In this document: positions 9,608 to 20,594 of the stretch, in pieces
Layout of the letters: each line of letters starts with the position of its first letter
Numbering within the stretch: the stretch's first letter is position 1
Assembly (NCBI GenBank): GCA_027491315.1
Contig: JAIXWL010000010.1
Coordinates: 310,001 to 374,000, forward strand
Direction: 5' to 3'
DNA: 64,000 nt
Source of the DNA: Cytophagaceae bacterium
GTDB taxonomy: Bacteria > Bacteroidota > Bacteroidia > Cytophagales > Spirosomataceae
Notes under the pieces: model-generated
Databases searched by the model: none
Seen by the model: only the letters and a program-made list of their open reading frames with translations
What the model was told of the DNA's origin: nothing
Made by a program: the position numbers and the translations under genes

Positions 9608-10549
9608 ATGAAAAGAAGATCATTTTTACAAACTACAGGAATTTTAGGACTTGCTAGTCCTGCTTTACTAGAACAGCAAAGCATCCCAGAACCCATTATC
9701 ATAGCTACTTGGAAAAATGAAAAAGGTACCCAGGCGGGGTATCAAAAAATCATGGAAACAGGAAAAGCCTTAGATGGTGTAGAAGCGGGTGCTTGGGTAC
9801 CGGAGGCAGACCCCAATGAAACGACGGTGGGGTATGGAGGATATCCTGACCGAGATGGACATGTGACCTTGGATGCTTGTATCATGGATCACTTGGGCAA
9901 TGCCGGATCTGTTACTTTTCTAGAGCATATCATGCATCCTATTTCGGTAGCTAGGGCCGTAATGGAAAAAACACCCCATGTCATGCTTTCTGGTGCTGGA
10001 GCTCTGGAATTCGCCCTTTCGCAAGGTTTCAAAAAGCAGAATTTATTGACAGAAAAATCTAAAAAAGCTTGGCTTGAGTGGAAGAAACAAGCTAAATATG
10101 AGCCAAAAGTAAACATCGAACGACATGATACCATCGGCTTGTTGGCCTTAGGAAAAGCCGGTGAAATAGCGGGGGCATGCTCCACAAGTGGCATGGCCTT
10201 TAAAATGCATGGTCGCGTGGGGGATTCTCCTATCATTGGTGGAGCTGTATTTTGTGATGATGAAGTGGGTGGAGCCTGTGCTACCGGCCTCGGAGAATTT
10301 GTGATGAAAACATTGGGCTCCTTCCTGATTGTCGAGTTTATGAGACAAGGTAAAAGTCCACAGCAGGCTTGTGAAGAAGCCATTATGCGGATTGTTAAAC
10401 GATATAAATACCAAGAATTTCAAGTTGGCTATTTAGCCATGAATAAAAAAGGAGAATATGGTGCTTATGCTATTCAAAAAGGCTTTAATTTCACCATTAC
10501 CAAAAATGGAAAAACGGAAGTCATTGAAAGTGCCTCTTACATGTCTTAA
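9608..10549 (+). CDS. N4-(beta-N-acetylglucosaminyl)-L-asparaginase / isoaspartyl peptidase family
   Basis: HDTIGLLALGKAGEIAGACSTSGMAFKMHGRVGDSPIIGGAVFCDDEVGGACATGLGE: HDT nucleophile motif and GRVGDSPIIG. Confidence 0.9.
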   Translation: MKRRSFLQTTGILGLASPALLEQQSIPEPIIIATWKNEKGTQAGYQKIMETGKALDGVEAGAWVPEADPNETTVGYGGYPDRDGHVTLDACIMDHLGNAGSVTFLEHIMHPISVARAVMEKTPHVMLSGAGALEFALSQGFKKQNLLTEKSKKAWLEWKKQAKYEPKVNIERHDTIGLLALGKAGEIAGACSTSGMAFKMHGRVGDSPIIGGAVFCDDEVGGACATGLGEFVMKTLGSFLIVEFMRQGKSPQQACEEAIMRIVKRYKYQEFQVGYLAMNKKGEYGAYAIQKGFNFTITKNGKTEVIESASYMS

Positions 10550-10560
10550 ATCATTTCACT

Positions 10561-12393
10561 ATGACGAACGAAATTAAAACAAGAAAGCCCGTAGTTAAAA
10601 AGAAATTCTTAGTCGAAGTAGCTTGGGAAACATGTAATCAAGTAGGTGGAATATATACGGTTATTCGTACCAAAGTTCCTTCTATGGTGGAAAAATGGGG
10701 AGATGACTATGCCTTATTAGGCCCCTATTTTCCTCAAACGGCTGCAGCTGAATTTGAGGCTCTACCAGTGGGAGAAGACACCCCAATGGAAAGGGCCATT
10801 TTGTGGATGAGGGAGCAAGGATATCAAGTGCATTATGGTAATTGGTTAATAACCGGTAAACCAAAAATCATTCTCTTTGACATAGCTTCCATTTATGACC
10901 AAATAAATGCCATCAAAGGTAGAATTTGGGAAAACCATAAAATCTCCACCTTAGGAGTAGAAGAATTAGTAAACCAAACCATTGCTTTGGGGGAATTAAT
11001 CCGACTATTCATCACGAAATGGGCACAAGAAAATCAGAATAAAAAAGACCTAATCGTTCATTTTCATGAATGGATGGCTTCCACTTGTCTACCTGATTTA
11101 AAGAAAGATAAAGTAAAAATTTCAACGGTATTCACGACACATGCTACCATGTTAGGGCGTTACCTCGCCGGCAATGTTCCCAATTTTTATGATGTCATAG
11201 ATACATTTGACTGGTATAAAGAAGCCGTTAATTATGGCATTGAAGCTCAAGCTAGCTTTGAAAGACATGCCGCTCAAAAAGCAGACGTTTTGACTACCGT
11301 CAGTGATATCACGGCCAAAGAATGTCAATATTTTTTGGGTCGAATACCTGAATTGATCTTGCCAAATGGATTGAATATCCAACGCTTCGCAGCCTTGCAT
11401 GAGCATCAAAATTTGCATTCCAAATACAAGCAGAATTTATCTGAATTTGTCATGGGGCATTTTTTCCAAAGTCAAGCATTTGACCTGGATCAAACCCTCT
11501 ACTTATTTACCTCTGGTCGATTCGAATATAGCAATAAAGGATACGATTTAACGCTTGATGCACTCGCCTTGTTAAATCAAAAAATGAAGGACATTGGCTC
11601 CAAGAAAACGGTGGTAATGTTTTTTGTCACCAAGCAGCCATACCATTCCATTGATCCAGAAGTATTGCATTCACGTGCCGTATTAAATGAAATTCGAGAG
11701 AACTGCTCAGCCATTGAAAAAGAAGTAGGGGAAAAACTATTTTTAGCAGCTGCTTCTTCCAACAACCTACAATTACCTGATTTAAACAATTTTGTTGATG
11801 AATATTGGCGACTTCGTCTTAGAAGAACAGTTCAAACTTGGAAATCTGGTTCTCGTCCTAAAGTGGTTACTCACTTATTGAAACAAGAAGATGACATCAT
11901 CCGCAATTTGCATCGCACCAACTTATTGAATAACCCAGATGATAAAGTCAAGATTGTTTATCACCCTGATTTTATTGTTTCTACGAATCCATTATTTGGT
12001 TTAGATTACAGTCAGTTTGTACGAGGATGTCATTTAGGTGTATTCCCAAGTTATTATGAACCATGGGGGTATACTCCATTAGAATGTATGGCTAGAGGTG
12101 TGCCTACAGTTACTTCCGACTTATCTGGTTTTGGGGATTATATCATGCAAATCATGCGAGATTATGAGCAATGGGGCGTAAGCGTAGTGAATCGTAAAAG
12201 CCAAACTTACCAAGAGTCGGTGGAACAATTGGCCAACAATTTATTCAAATTTACCCAACAATCTCAAAGGGAAAGAATTACGCAAAGAAACCGCGTAGAG
12301 AGTATTGCGGATACCTTTGATTGGTCCAATTTACGTAGCTATTATGATACGGCCCACGAATTGGCCCTAATGAAAAAAAGGAATAAGGCATAA
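10561..12393 (+). CDS. Glycogen synthase, eukaryote-like GT3 (GYS-type)
   Basis: FLVEVAWETCNQVGGIYTVIRTKVPSMVEKWGDDYALLGPYFP; HEWMASTCLP; VFPSYYEPWGYTPLECMARGVPTVTSDLSGFG. Confidence 0.92.
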   Translation: MTNEIKTRKPVVKKKFLVEVAWETCNQVGGIYTVIRTKVPSMVEKWGDDYALLGPYFPQTAAAEFEALPVGEDTPMERAILWMREQGYQVHYGNWLITGKPKIILFDIASIYDQINAIKGRIWENHKISTLGVEELVNQTIALGELIRLFITKWAQENQNKKDLIVHFHEWMASTCLPDLKKDKVKISTVFTTHATMLGRYLAGNVPNFYDVIDTFDWYKEAVNYGIEAQASFERHAAQKADVLTTVSDITAKECQYFLGRIPELILPNGLNIQRFAALHEHQNLHSKYKQNLSEFVMGHFFQSQAFDLDQTLYLFTSGRFEYSNKGYDLTLDALALLNQKMKDIGSKKTVVMFFVTKQPYHSIDPEVLHSRAVLNEIRENCSAIEKEVGEKLFLAAASSNNLQLPDLNNFVDEYWRLRLRRTVQTWKSGSRPKVVTHLLKQEDDIIRNLHRTNLLNNPDDKVKIVYHPDFIVSTNPLFGLDYSQFVRGCHLGVFPSYYEPWGYTPLECMARGVPTVTSDLSGFGDYIMQIMRDYEQWGVSVVNRKSQTYQESVEQLANNLFKFTQQSQRERITQRNRVESIADTFDWSNLRSYYDTAHELALMKKRNKA

Positions 12394-12414
12394 CAACTGA
12401 TGCCATTTCATTTT

Positions 12415-12455
12415 AAAAGCCTTGTCAGAATAGAATCATTCCGACAAGGCTTTTT
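12415..12455. terminator. Bidirectional intrinsic terminator between convergent glycogen synthase and AlkD-like genes
   Basis: AAAAGCCTTGTC...GACAAGGCTTTTTCT; 12-bp stem with A/T tracts on both sides. Confidence 0.8.
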
Positions 12456-13115
12456 CTATAAATGCTTCAAAGCTTCCCTCCTACTCAAGGCGGCTAATTC
12501 ATGGGATTTGACAAAATCTTTCACCCAAATGCTATCCACTCGAGCATATTGTCTTAATGACCAACCGATAGCTTTTTGGATGAAAAATTCTTTCTCCCGA
12601 GAAAGTTCCAAAATGATGCTGGATAATAAGTCGATATCGGTCTTTTGCTTATATGTCAGCTGAAACAAAACACAAACCCGGTGAAGCCAAAAATTACCCG
12701 ATGACATCCAACGACTAATCCAAAAATCTCGTTGAGCAGGATTTTTCAATAAATAATGCCCCATAACATGCGGCCCCAAAACATCTACAACATCCCACCA
12801 GGATTGATTTCCAATCCAATTTTCCACTAATTCGGGAATTCGATCATCCCATTGTTTTTTCTCCAAAAAGAGGTAATCCAATGCGAGGTATTGAAATTCT
12901 CGTTCCCTCATTTGAAATAATTCATTGGCTACCACAAACCAATCTAAACCTTTACCTTCCTGCTTGTACCATGCCTGGAGAATTTGATGCCTCAGCGGTT
13001 TCTTAATCCCTAAAAATGGGAATTGATCCCGCATGTATTTCCTCATCCAGAACGAATTTTCTTCCTGGGCATGGGCATGCATATGCTCAGATAAGTGGGC
13101 TAATGGAGCATTCAT
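12456..13115 (-). CDS. DNA alkylation repair protein (AlkD-like)
   Basis: HEAT-like helices; LDYLFLEKKQWDDRIPELVENWIGNQSWWDVVDVLGPHVMGHYLL and FFIQKAIGWSLRQYARVDSIWVKDFV. Confidence 0.88.
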   Translation of the reverse strand: MNAPLAHLSEHMHAHAQEENSFWMRKYMRDQFPFLGIKKPLRHQILQAWYKQEGKGLDWFVVANELFQMREREFQYLALDYLFLEKKQWDDRIPELVENWIGNQSWWDVVDVLGPHVMGHYLLKNPAQRDFWISRWMSSGNFWLHRVCVLFQLTYKQKTDIDLLSSIILELSREKEFFIQKAIGWSLRQYARVDSIWVKDFVKSHELAALSRREALKHL

Positions 13116-15829
13116 CGATTACTAAAATAGATGTTACCTTGCAGGCCACTGTCCGTTATGGGCCAATTAGAAGCATCAAAAGGATTATATCGAATGTCCA
13201 CAAAATTAATCTCATAGAAATTTTTCCATTTCCCTCCCTCTTTATCCAACTGGCGGATTCGATTAGCTGATACATTGGTTACTTCCAATTCGATGTGGTT
13301 TTCTTCTTTCAATATTCCTGCAGGAAGCTTTAATTGAAATGGAATTGACCAAACTATTCCTACATCTTTTCCATTTAACCGCACCTTTACCCAATCTCTA
13401 ACCTGATCAAAATGAAGGATTTTAGCTGATTTTAATTCTTCCGCACTTAAAGAAAAATCAAAGGAGTATTTCGCAGAGCCACTAAATTGATGCGTAGATG
13501 AGTCCTTCGTCCAATAGCCTAATTCCTTCATTTTAAGGGAAGGAGGTAAAAAGGGCGAACCATGTAAAAAATCTACTTGTATGTTACCCTTAGGCTGGAT
13601 AAGGACTTCTTGTTTTTCTAACAAAGCTTGAATTTCCCCTCCTTTAAAAGTATTTGACACCTTGATAATCCGGCTTTCACCTGGCGCCAAGACTAAGTTT
13701 AAAACTTTAGATTTCGGTAATTTAATTTTCTTCAACTCCAGTGTCAATGGATTCAAAAGTTCAAGGCTCGAACCAGATTTTGCTAGGGAAATATTTCCCT
13801 CTGAAAACTGATGGGATAAATTGCTAACAAAATAAGCAAAACCGTTTTCCGTCCTTTTACGGATAAAAGAAAGCCCTTGCTCGGCCATCGTTTCCTTACT
13901 GACAGCGTGACGAGTTAAGGCATCAGCAGGATCAGATAATACCTTTAATAGAAAACTTTCTCGGGCCTTATTCCAGCGCTCCTTTTGTTCATCTGAATAA
14001 TTCCAAGTACTAGGCACTGAGGGAATATGTTCTAAAAAATAAACGGGCATACCCTGCTTAACCCATCCGGCTAATAATTCCATAGTTTCCAAAGACAAAT
14101 GGGTACTAGGAGGAATTAATAACATCTTATAGGTATTACCCGAAGGGGCCTTCCATCTCTTTGGAGCTACTACCTGTAAAGTGCTAAGTAAATGATCAGA
14201 TACATAATCGACCTGAAAACCACGGTTTTGTAAGGCATTGGACCACTTACCAAATGGGGTTTGAATCATCCAATCACGACTATTGGCATGCAAATCCAGC
14301 GCATGTGTTTTACCGGATGCATTTCTTTGATGCCAAATATCTTCCATGGGAAAATACAACAACAAGTCAGCGTCGGTCGGATACTTCTGCAACATGCTTT
14401 GACATGTTTCAATGTACTTGTTCAATTCGGGCAATGCACCCCAAAAATGGCTTTGTGGGTTAAAATTGGTACTAGCATAAAATAACCAACCTGGCCAGGC
14501 TACTTCGGGTGGTGAATAGGTAGCACCATGGTAGAAAACATGGTTGACTCCACCAATAAAAACTTCATCAATGATGGGTTTTACTTGAGCCAATGAAACT
14601 TTAAAATGGTTACCTAACCAAGTAGCTGTTTCACAAGAAACAAGTTTTTTACCCATGATATCAGCTGCCGAAGAAGCCAATTTGATATTTCGTAGGTCAG
14701 GTATTCCAAATCGAACGCTATCATAATCAGGATCAATGCGATACCCTGGAATGGTATAGGGCTTACTACCAAAAAACTCGGTTTCCGGAATGTCCACTGA
14801 GGCATATAAATCAATTAAATTTCCAGGGGATCCATGTGCTTGATCCCGACTTATAAATCCTTGACTTTTAATCCATTGTGCCCAAGGTTTGGTAAACTGA
14901 TTTAACAATAAATCAGCTAAGGTACGGTGATAATCCGCCCAAACTTGGTTTTGGAATTCGCCTTCTGCTTTTGCTTCTGCCAAAACGGGTAAATAATGGC
15001 GTAAATCGTAGCCGTTTATGCGCTTAAATTCATCAAATAAACGAGGACTAAAGTTTGCTCCATAAACTTCATAAGAATCGGTATAAATGGCTCTTAAGGG
15101 GGCATGCGACTTTTTTAAGACAGCCGCAAAAGGTTGTTTATAAACATCCCAAGCTTCTTGAGAAAAATGATCCATGACCAAACCTTCCCCACCCGGAGCG
15201 GCGCGTTTCACCTTTTGTTGGGTTAATGTCTGGTAAAACAAATAAACAACGGTATTAGAGACTTTGGCTTTCCAGTTGGCTAGTTGGCCCTGTTGATATA
15301 ATGGCCATAAATCTTCTTGAAAATTCTTAGCTTGATAAGCGGTGATGGATACCAATTTAGCATTGGGAAATTTATCAAGCGCGGGGGAAATTGGGGCTAA
15401 TTTTTCTCCTTCAGATAAAGTTATTTGTTGAATTTTATACGATTTGGCCGCTTCGGATGCTCCAATTTGTGGCCCTCCATACGGCCAGCCGGTTCCTAAG
15501 GTTAAATCAATCCCCAAGTGTAACCTTTTGGCTTCCTTCAAGACAAATGCCAATTTACTATTCCACTCAGGACTTAGGTAATTCAAAAATTGCTTCTCAT
15601 AACCTTTAGCTCCGTAAATAGGAATGATATGTAAGCCCCCAAAACCTGCTTTAGAAAAAGCCTCCAAGTTATGCGTAATTCCTTTTTCAGAAACAGCATT
15701 TCCAGGCCACCACCAATATGCCCAGGGTTTGGCACTTGAAAAAAGAGCAGGGTCTTTCGGCCCTGCTGCTTTAACATTGCTGCCAATTAACAGCAATAAA
15801 AAGAGAATTTTCTTCATTTTCTTAGACAA
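13112..15829 (-). CDS. Secreted glycoside hydrolase, GH106 (alpha-L-rhamnosidase)-like
   Basis: Signal peptide; [56 protein letters not shown]-terminal galactose-binding-like fold ([21 protein letters not shown]). Confidence 0.75.
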   Translation of the reverse strand: MSKKMKKILFLLLLIGSNVKAAGPKDPALFSSAKPWAYWWWPGNAVSEKGITHNLEAFSKAGFGGLHIIPIYGAKGYEKQFLNYLSPEWNSKLAFVLKEAKRLHLGIDLTLGTGWPYGGPQIGASEAAKSYKIQQITLSEGEKLAPISPALDKFPNAKLVSITAYQAKNFQEDLWPLYQQGQLANWKAKVSNTVVYLFYQTLTQQKVKRAAPGGEGLVMDHFSQEAWDVYKQPFAAVLKKSHAPLRAIYTDSYEVYGANFSPRLFDEFKRINGYDLRHYLPVLAEAKAEGEFQNQVWADYHRTLADLLLNQFTKPWAQWIKSQGFISRDQAHGSPGNLIDLYASVDIPETEFFGSKPYTIPGYRIDPDYDSVRFGIPDLRNIKLASSAADIMGKKLVSCETATWLGNHFKVSLAQVKPIIDEVFIGGVNHVFYHGATYSPPEVAWPGWLFYASTNFNPQSHFWGALPELNKYIETCQSMLQKYPTDADLLLYFPMEDIWHQRNASGKTHALDLHANSRDWMIQTPFGKWSNALQNRGFQVDYVSDHLLSTLQVVAPKRWKAPSGNTYKMLLIPPSTHLSLETMELLAGWVKQGMPVYFLEHIPSVPSTWNYSDEQKERWNKARESFLLKVLSDPADALTRHAVSKETMAEQGLSFIRKRTENGFAYFVSNLSHQFSEGNISLAKSGSSLELLNPLTLELKKIKLPKSKVLNLVLAPGESRIIKVSNTFKGGEIQALLEKQEVLIQPKGNIQVDFLHGSPFLPPSLKMKELGYWTKDSSTHQFSGSAKYSFDFSLSAEELKSAKILHFDQVRDWVKVRLNGKDVGIVWSIPFQLKLPAGILKEENHIELEVTNVSANRIRQLDKEGGKWKNFYEINFVDIRYNPFDASNWPITDSGLQGNIYFSNR

Positions 15830-17150
15830 ATCTGCCCAATAAATTTTCTAAATATTCTTGCTTTCCTGATATCAAGGCTGGCTCACCAATTTCAGTGGCA
15901 ATTTGATATAAGTCTTCCAATTTCAATTTTCCTTGCTCAAATTCCGCTCCTTTACCTGAATCAAAGCTGGCATAACGAGCAGCTTTCAAACGATCCATTT
16001 CTCCGTGAGTTAAAATCTTATCAGCGATCAATAAAGCCCGAGCAATGGTATCCATTCCACCTACGTGAGCATAGAATAAATCAGCCGCATCCGTTGAATT
16101 TCTACGACGCTTCGCATCAAAGTTAATTCCTCCTCCAGCTAAACCACCTTGACGTAATACGATGGCCATAGCTTCAGCCCATTCATAAATATCCGTTGGG
16201 AATTGGTCAGTATCCCAACCATTTTGATAATCTCCGCGGTTAGCATCCATCGAAGCTAGCATTCCATTATCAGAGGCTACTTGGCACTCATGTGCAAAAG
16301 TATGACCAGCTAAAGTAGCATGGTTAACCTCTAAATTCAATCCAAATTCAGAAAGCAAATCAAACTCTCTCAAGAAACCAATCACCGTAGCTGAATCATA
16401 ATCATATTGATGCTTTGTCGGCTCACAAGGTTTTGGTTCAATAAAGAATTTACCTTTAAATCCATTTCTACGAGCATATTCCACACAAGTATGCAACATA
16501 CGAGCAAAGTGCTCACGCTCGCGTTTCATGTCCGTGTTTAATAATGACATATAACCTTCTCTACCTCCCCAGAAAACATAACCACGTCCTCCCAATTTTA
16601 TCGTTGCATCAATCGCTGATTTTAACTGAGCACCCGCATGGGCCACTACTTCAAAATTTGGATTGGTCGCTGCACCGTTCATATACCGCTCATTTGAGAA
16701 CAAATTGGCCGTTCCCCAAAGTAATTGAACGCCACTTTCCGCTTGTTTCTTGGCAAAAATATCGGAAATGTATTGCACGCGACTGCTGAATTCTTTCGGA
16801 TCATTCGACTGATCGATAGCATCCACGTCGTGGAAACAATAAAATGGTGCACCTATTTTGGTAATAAATTCAAATGCTGCATCAGCTTTATCTGCCGCGC
16901 GCTGACGAGGATCAGATGCTACATCCCATGGATAGTGATGCGTGCCTGGTCCAAATGGGTCTGAACCATCTCCACAAAAAGAGTGCCAATACGCAATAGC
17001 AAAACGAAGGTGCTCCTTCATGGTTTTACCCGCTACTATTCTATTTTCATCATAGTAACGAAATGCTAAAGGATTATCAGAATCAACTCCTTCAAATTTA
17101 ATTTTTTCGATGCCTTTGAAATATTCTTTTTGGCCTATAATCACACTCAT
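15822..17150 (-). CDS. xylA: Xylose isomerase
   Basis: [76 protein letters not shown]-type motif. Confidence 0.97.
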   Translation of the reverse strand: MSVIIGQKEYFKGIEKIKFEGVDSDNPLAFRYYDENRIVAGKTMKEHLRFAIAYWHSFCGDGSDPFGPGTHHYPWDVASDPRQRAADKADAAFEFITKIGAPFYCFHDVDAIDQSNDPKEFSSRVQYISDIFAKKQAESGVQLLWGTANLFSNERYMNGAATNPNFEVVAHAGAQLKSAIDATIKLGGRGYVFWGGREGYMSLLNTDMKREREHFARMLHTCVEYARRNGFKGKFFIEPKPCEPTKHQYDYDSATVIGFLREFDLLSEFGLNLEVNHATLAGHTFAHECQVASDNGMLASMDANRGDYQNGWDTDQFPTDIYEWAEAMAIVLRQGGLAGGGINFDAKRRRNSTDAADLFYAHVGGMDTIARALLIADKILTHGEMDRLKAARYASFDSGKGAEFEQGKLKLEDLYQIATEIGEPALISGKQEYLENLLGRFV

Positions 17151-17326
17151 GGTTCAACAGTTTAAATTATATCTATAAGCTTCAAAACTACAAAATCTAC
17201 CTAAGACTAAAATAGCAATCTATCCTTTTTTTTTAGTCTGTCCTGCCTGATAATCAACGAAGGCTTAAGAATAGATGAACAAAGAGTAAAATCTTTTTTC
17301 TATTTTTGAAAAAAAAGAGCTCATCA

Positions 17327-19684
17327 ATGACAAAAAAACTATTTTTCATCCTCCTTTTAGGACTTTTTTCCCAGTCTGTTTTGGGTCAATCTTCCACAGG
17401 TACCTATAATGCAAACAATCGATTCGAACAATTAGAATCAATTTTGCCCACACCCAATTCCTACCGTACAGCCAGCGGATCACCCGGTAAAGATTATTGG
17501 CAGCAGCGTGCAGATTATGATATTAAAGTTGAACTAGATGATATCAATAGAAAAATCACCGGTTCTGAAACAATCACCTATTTCAATAATTCACCAGATG
17601 AATTGCCCTATTTGTGGTTACAATTAGACCAAAACTTATTTGAAAAAGGGGCAGCAGGTAATACCACTAAAACTGGCGACATTAAAAATGGTATTTCAGC
17701 AGCGGCGTTTAAAGAACTAACAGATCCTAAAAGTTACGGCTATAAAATCACTGCTGTAAAAGACATCAAAGGAAATGCTTTGCGCTATACCATCAATCAG
17801 ACAATGATGCGGATCGACTTACCTACACCGGTTAAATCTGGGGCTAGCGTGAGTTTTGCAATTGATTGGAATTATTTAATCACTGAATATTATGGCCGTT
17901 CTGGCTATGAATTTTTTGCCAAAGATGGTAACGCCAATTATTTCATTGCTCACTGGTTCCCAAGAATGGCCGTGTACAATGATGTTTACGGATGGCAACA
18001 CAAACAGTTTTTAGGTCAGGGAGAATTCACCCTGAACTTCGGAAACTATAAAGTAGCCATCACTGCGCCCAATGACATGGTAGTAGGTGCTGGAGGAGAA
18101 TTATTGAATCCAAATCAAGTGATGACCGCTACCCAATTAAAACGTTGGGAAAAGGCCAAAACGGCTACTCGTCCAGTAGAAATCGTGAATCAGGAAGAAG
18201 CAGAGTTAGCGGAAAAAGGTAAACCGACAGGTAAAAAAACTTGGATTTATAAGGCAGATAATGTGCGTGACTTTGCCTTTACAGCTTCCCGTAAATTCAT
18301 TTGGGATGCCATGCAAGTAGATGTAGAAGGTAAAAAAGTTTGGGCCATGTCCTACTATTCCAAAGAAGGAAATCCACTTTGGGGGAAATACTCCACCATG
18401 GTCGTAGCCCACACCCTGCGTTCTTATTCCAAAAGAACCGTAGCCTATCCTTATCCTGTAGCCATTTCTTGTCATGCTACCTTGGGAGGCGGAATGGAAT
18501 ACCCTATGATTTCATTTAATGGCGGTCGTCCTGAAGCAGATGGTACCTATTCAGAAAATGTGAAGAATGGTATGATTGGGGTTATTATCCACGAAGTTGG
18601 CCATAATTTCTTCCCAATGATCATCAATTCAGATGAAAGACAATGGTCTTGGATGGATGAAGGATTAAATACTTTCTGCCAATATTTAGCTGAGCAAGAG
18701 TGGGATAGAAATTTCCCAGCTAGAAGAGGAGAAGCTCAAAGCATCGTTCCTTACATGCGTTTAGATTCCAAAAATCAAGTTCCGATCATGGCGAACTCAG
18801 AAAACATCATGGATTTTGGAAACAATGCCTATGCCAAACCTGCCGCGGCTTTGAACATTTTACGTGAGACAGTTATGGGTCGAGAATTATTTGATTATGC
18901 CTTCAAAGAGTACGCTCGTAGATGGGCATTCAAACAACCCTATCCAGCTGATTTCTTCCGTACCTTGGAAGATGCCTCTGGAGTTGATTTAGATTGGTTC
19001 TGGAGAGGTTGGTTCTATGGAACAGAGCCTGTTAACCAATCGATTGAAACCGTAGAATGGTATGGAATTGACAACCAAGATCCTATTGCCAAAAAGGCTA
19101 AGGATAAAGCAGATTTTACAGCTAAAAGAGAGACCATTTCTAATATCCGAAACAAAACAGATATCAAAGAAACGGTGGTTGAAAAAGAACCTGATATGAA
19201 GGACTTTTACAATAGCTATGACCGCTTTGCAACTTCAGATGCGGAAAAAAAGAAATACCAAGATTACCTGGCTTCCTTATCAGATGATGAAAGAAAATTA
19301 GTAGCAGAGGGTAAAAACTTCTATGTAGTCAATTTTAAAAATAAGGGAGGTTTACCTATGCCGGTCATTGTTAAATTGACTTTTGAGGATGGAACAGAAG
19401 AAGTACTTCGTTTTCCTGCAGAAATTTGGAGATTAAATGATGTTCAAGCGAAGAAAATCATTCCAACTAGCAAGAAAGTAGCTAAGTGGACTTTAGACCC
19501 TTACTATGAAATTGCGGATATCGATACGGATGATAACGCATTCCCAAGGGAGCCTGTACAACCTACTCGAGTTCAATTGTTTAAGGCTCAACCAAGAAGC
19601 TACGGAGCAGGTCAGGCCAACCCTATGCAAGAAGCTCAAAATGCTAAAAAAGCGGCAGGAGCAGTGACAGGTTCAAAAAATTAA
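17327..19684 (+). CDS. M1 family metallopeptidase (aminopeptidase N-like), secreted
   Basis: GGMEYPMISF; VIIHEVGHNFFPMIINSDERQWSWMDEGLNTF (HExxH...E). ATG at 17327 gives a signal peptide. Confidence 0.92.
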   Translation: MTKKLFFILLLGLFSQSVLGQSSTGTYNANNRFEQLESILPTPNSYRTASGSPGKDYWQQRADYDIKVELDDINRKITGSETITYFNNSPDELPYLWLQLDQNLFEKGAAGNTTKTGDIKNGISAAAFKELTDPKSYGYKITAVKDIKGNALRYTINQTMMRIDLPTPVKSGASVSFAIDWNYLITEYYGRSGYEFFAKDGNANYFIAHWFPRMAVYNDVYGWQHKQFLGQGEFTLNFGNYKVAITAPNDMVVGAGGELLNPNQVMTATQLKRWEKAKTATRPVEIVNQEEAELAEKGKPTGKKTWIYKADNVRDFAFTASRKFIWDAMQVDVEGKKVWAMSYYSKEGNPLWGKYSTMVVAHTLRSYSKRTVAYPYPVAISCHATLGGGMEYPMISFNGGRPEADGTYSENVKNGMIGVIIHEVGHNFFPMIINSDERQWSWMDEGLNTFCQYLAEQEWDRNFPARRGEAQSIVPYMRLDSKNQVPIMANSENIMDFGNNAYAKPAAALNILRETVMGRELFDYAFKEYARRWAFKQPYPADFFRTLEDASGVDLDWFWRGWFYGTEPVNQSIETVEWYGIDNQDPIAKKAKDKADFTAKRETISNIRNKTDIKETVVEKEPDMKDFYNSYDRFATSDAEKKKYQDYLASLSDDERKLVAEGKNFYVVNFKNKGGLPMPVIVKLTFEDGTEEVLRFPAEIWRLNDVQAKKIIPTSKKVAKWTLDPYYEIADIDTDDNAFPREPVQPTRVQLFKAQPRSYGAGQANPMQEAQNAKKAAGAVTGSKN

Positions 19685-19705
19685 TTGACCGATTTGGTTA
19701 AAATG

Positions 19706-19740
19706 AAAAATGTCAACCCTAGTGGTTGACATTTTTTTTA
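19706..19740. terminator. Bidirectional intrinsic terminator between M1 peptidase and crtB
   Basis: AAAAATGTCAACC-CTAGT-GGTTGACATTTTTTTT; 13-bp stem. Confidence 0.88.
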
Positions 19741-19762
19741 TCCTATTCTTATCATAATGGGA

Positions 19763-20593
19763 TTAGGCTAAACCACATTTTAGTTTAACAAAAATCCATA
19801 ACTTCTCTAGGTCTGGAACTCGAACACGTTCTTCTTTGATTAATTGAAGTGGTGCCTGTTTTATATGCTCAAATAAACGGGTGTAGTATAAATAGGCCAA
19901 CAAAACTCCATTTTTGGCCTCTTGAGGAAGTCGATTGATACCACGCAATCCAGCGTCAAAGTCCAGTTGAATATCAGCCTCAATGGCTTTTTTATCGTTC
20001 TCCGTCATGGTCAAATAATCGACTCCCGGGAAATAAACCCGACCTCGTTCATCAAAATCTGATTTGATATCACGTAAAAAATTGATTTTTTGAAATGCTG
20101 AACCCAAGGCACAAGCATCGTCCCTTAATGAGTGATATTGTACTTTATCCCCTTGACAAAAAACATGTAAACACATCAAGCCAACTACCTCTGCTGAGCC
20201 ATAAATATATCTTTTATACCCAGCTTCATCGTAGTTAGTCTCAAATAAATCCAACTCCATGGAATATAAAAAAGCATCCACTAATTCTTGCTCCATGCCA
20301 AACTCATGATACACCCTTTGAAAAGATTCTAGAATAGGATTCAAACTGATTTTTTCCTCAAGTGCCCAATAGGTATCCTTCTTAAAACGTTCAAAAAGCA
20401 CTTTTTTATCGTGCTCATGAAAGGTATCTACAATTTCATCCGCCAAGCGTACGAATCCATAAATCGCATATACGGGATCGTGAAATCGACTAGACAGAGT
20501 CTTAATGCCGGATGAAAAAGAAGTTGAATAGGCATTCGTCAATAATTTAGAACATGCCAAAGAAACACGTTGATATAAATCTATCTGGGTCAT
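19763..20593 (-). CDS. crtB: Phytoene/squalene synthase
   Basis: YAIYGFVRLADEIVDTFHEHD; ALGSAFQKINFLRDIKSDFDERGRVYFP. Confidence 0.93.
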   Translation of the reverse strand: MTQIDLYQRVSLACSKLLTNAYSTSFSSGIKTLSSRFHDPVYAIYGFVRLADEIVDTFHEHDKKVLFERFKKDTYWALEEKISLNPILESFQRVYHEFGMEQELVDAFLYSMELDLFETNYDEAGYKRYIYGSAEVVGLMCLHVFCQGDKVQYHSLRDDACALGSAFQKINFLRDIKSDFDERGRVYFPGVDYLTMTENDKKAIEADIQLDFDAGLRGINRLPQEAKNGVLLAYLYYTRLFEHIKQAPLQLIKEERVRVPDLEKLWIFVKLKCGLA

Positions 20594-20594
20594 G

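Noticed and set aside
9889-10383. 164-aa minus-strand ORF opposite the asparaginase gene
   Set aside because: Low-complexity Pro/Ser/Ala-rich shadow of the HDT-type Ntn hydrolase; no recognisable domain.
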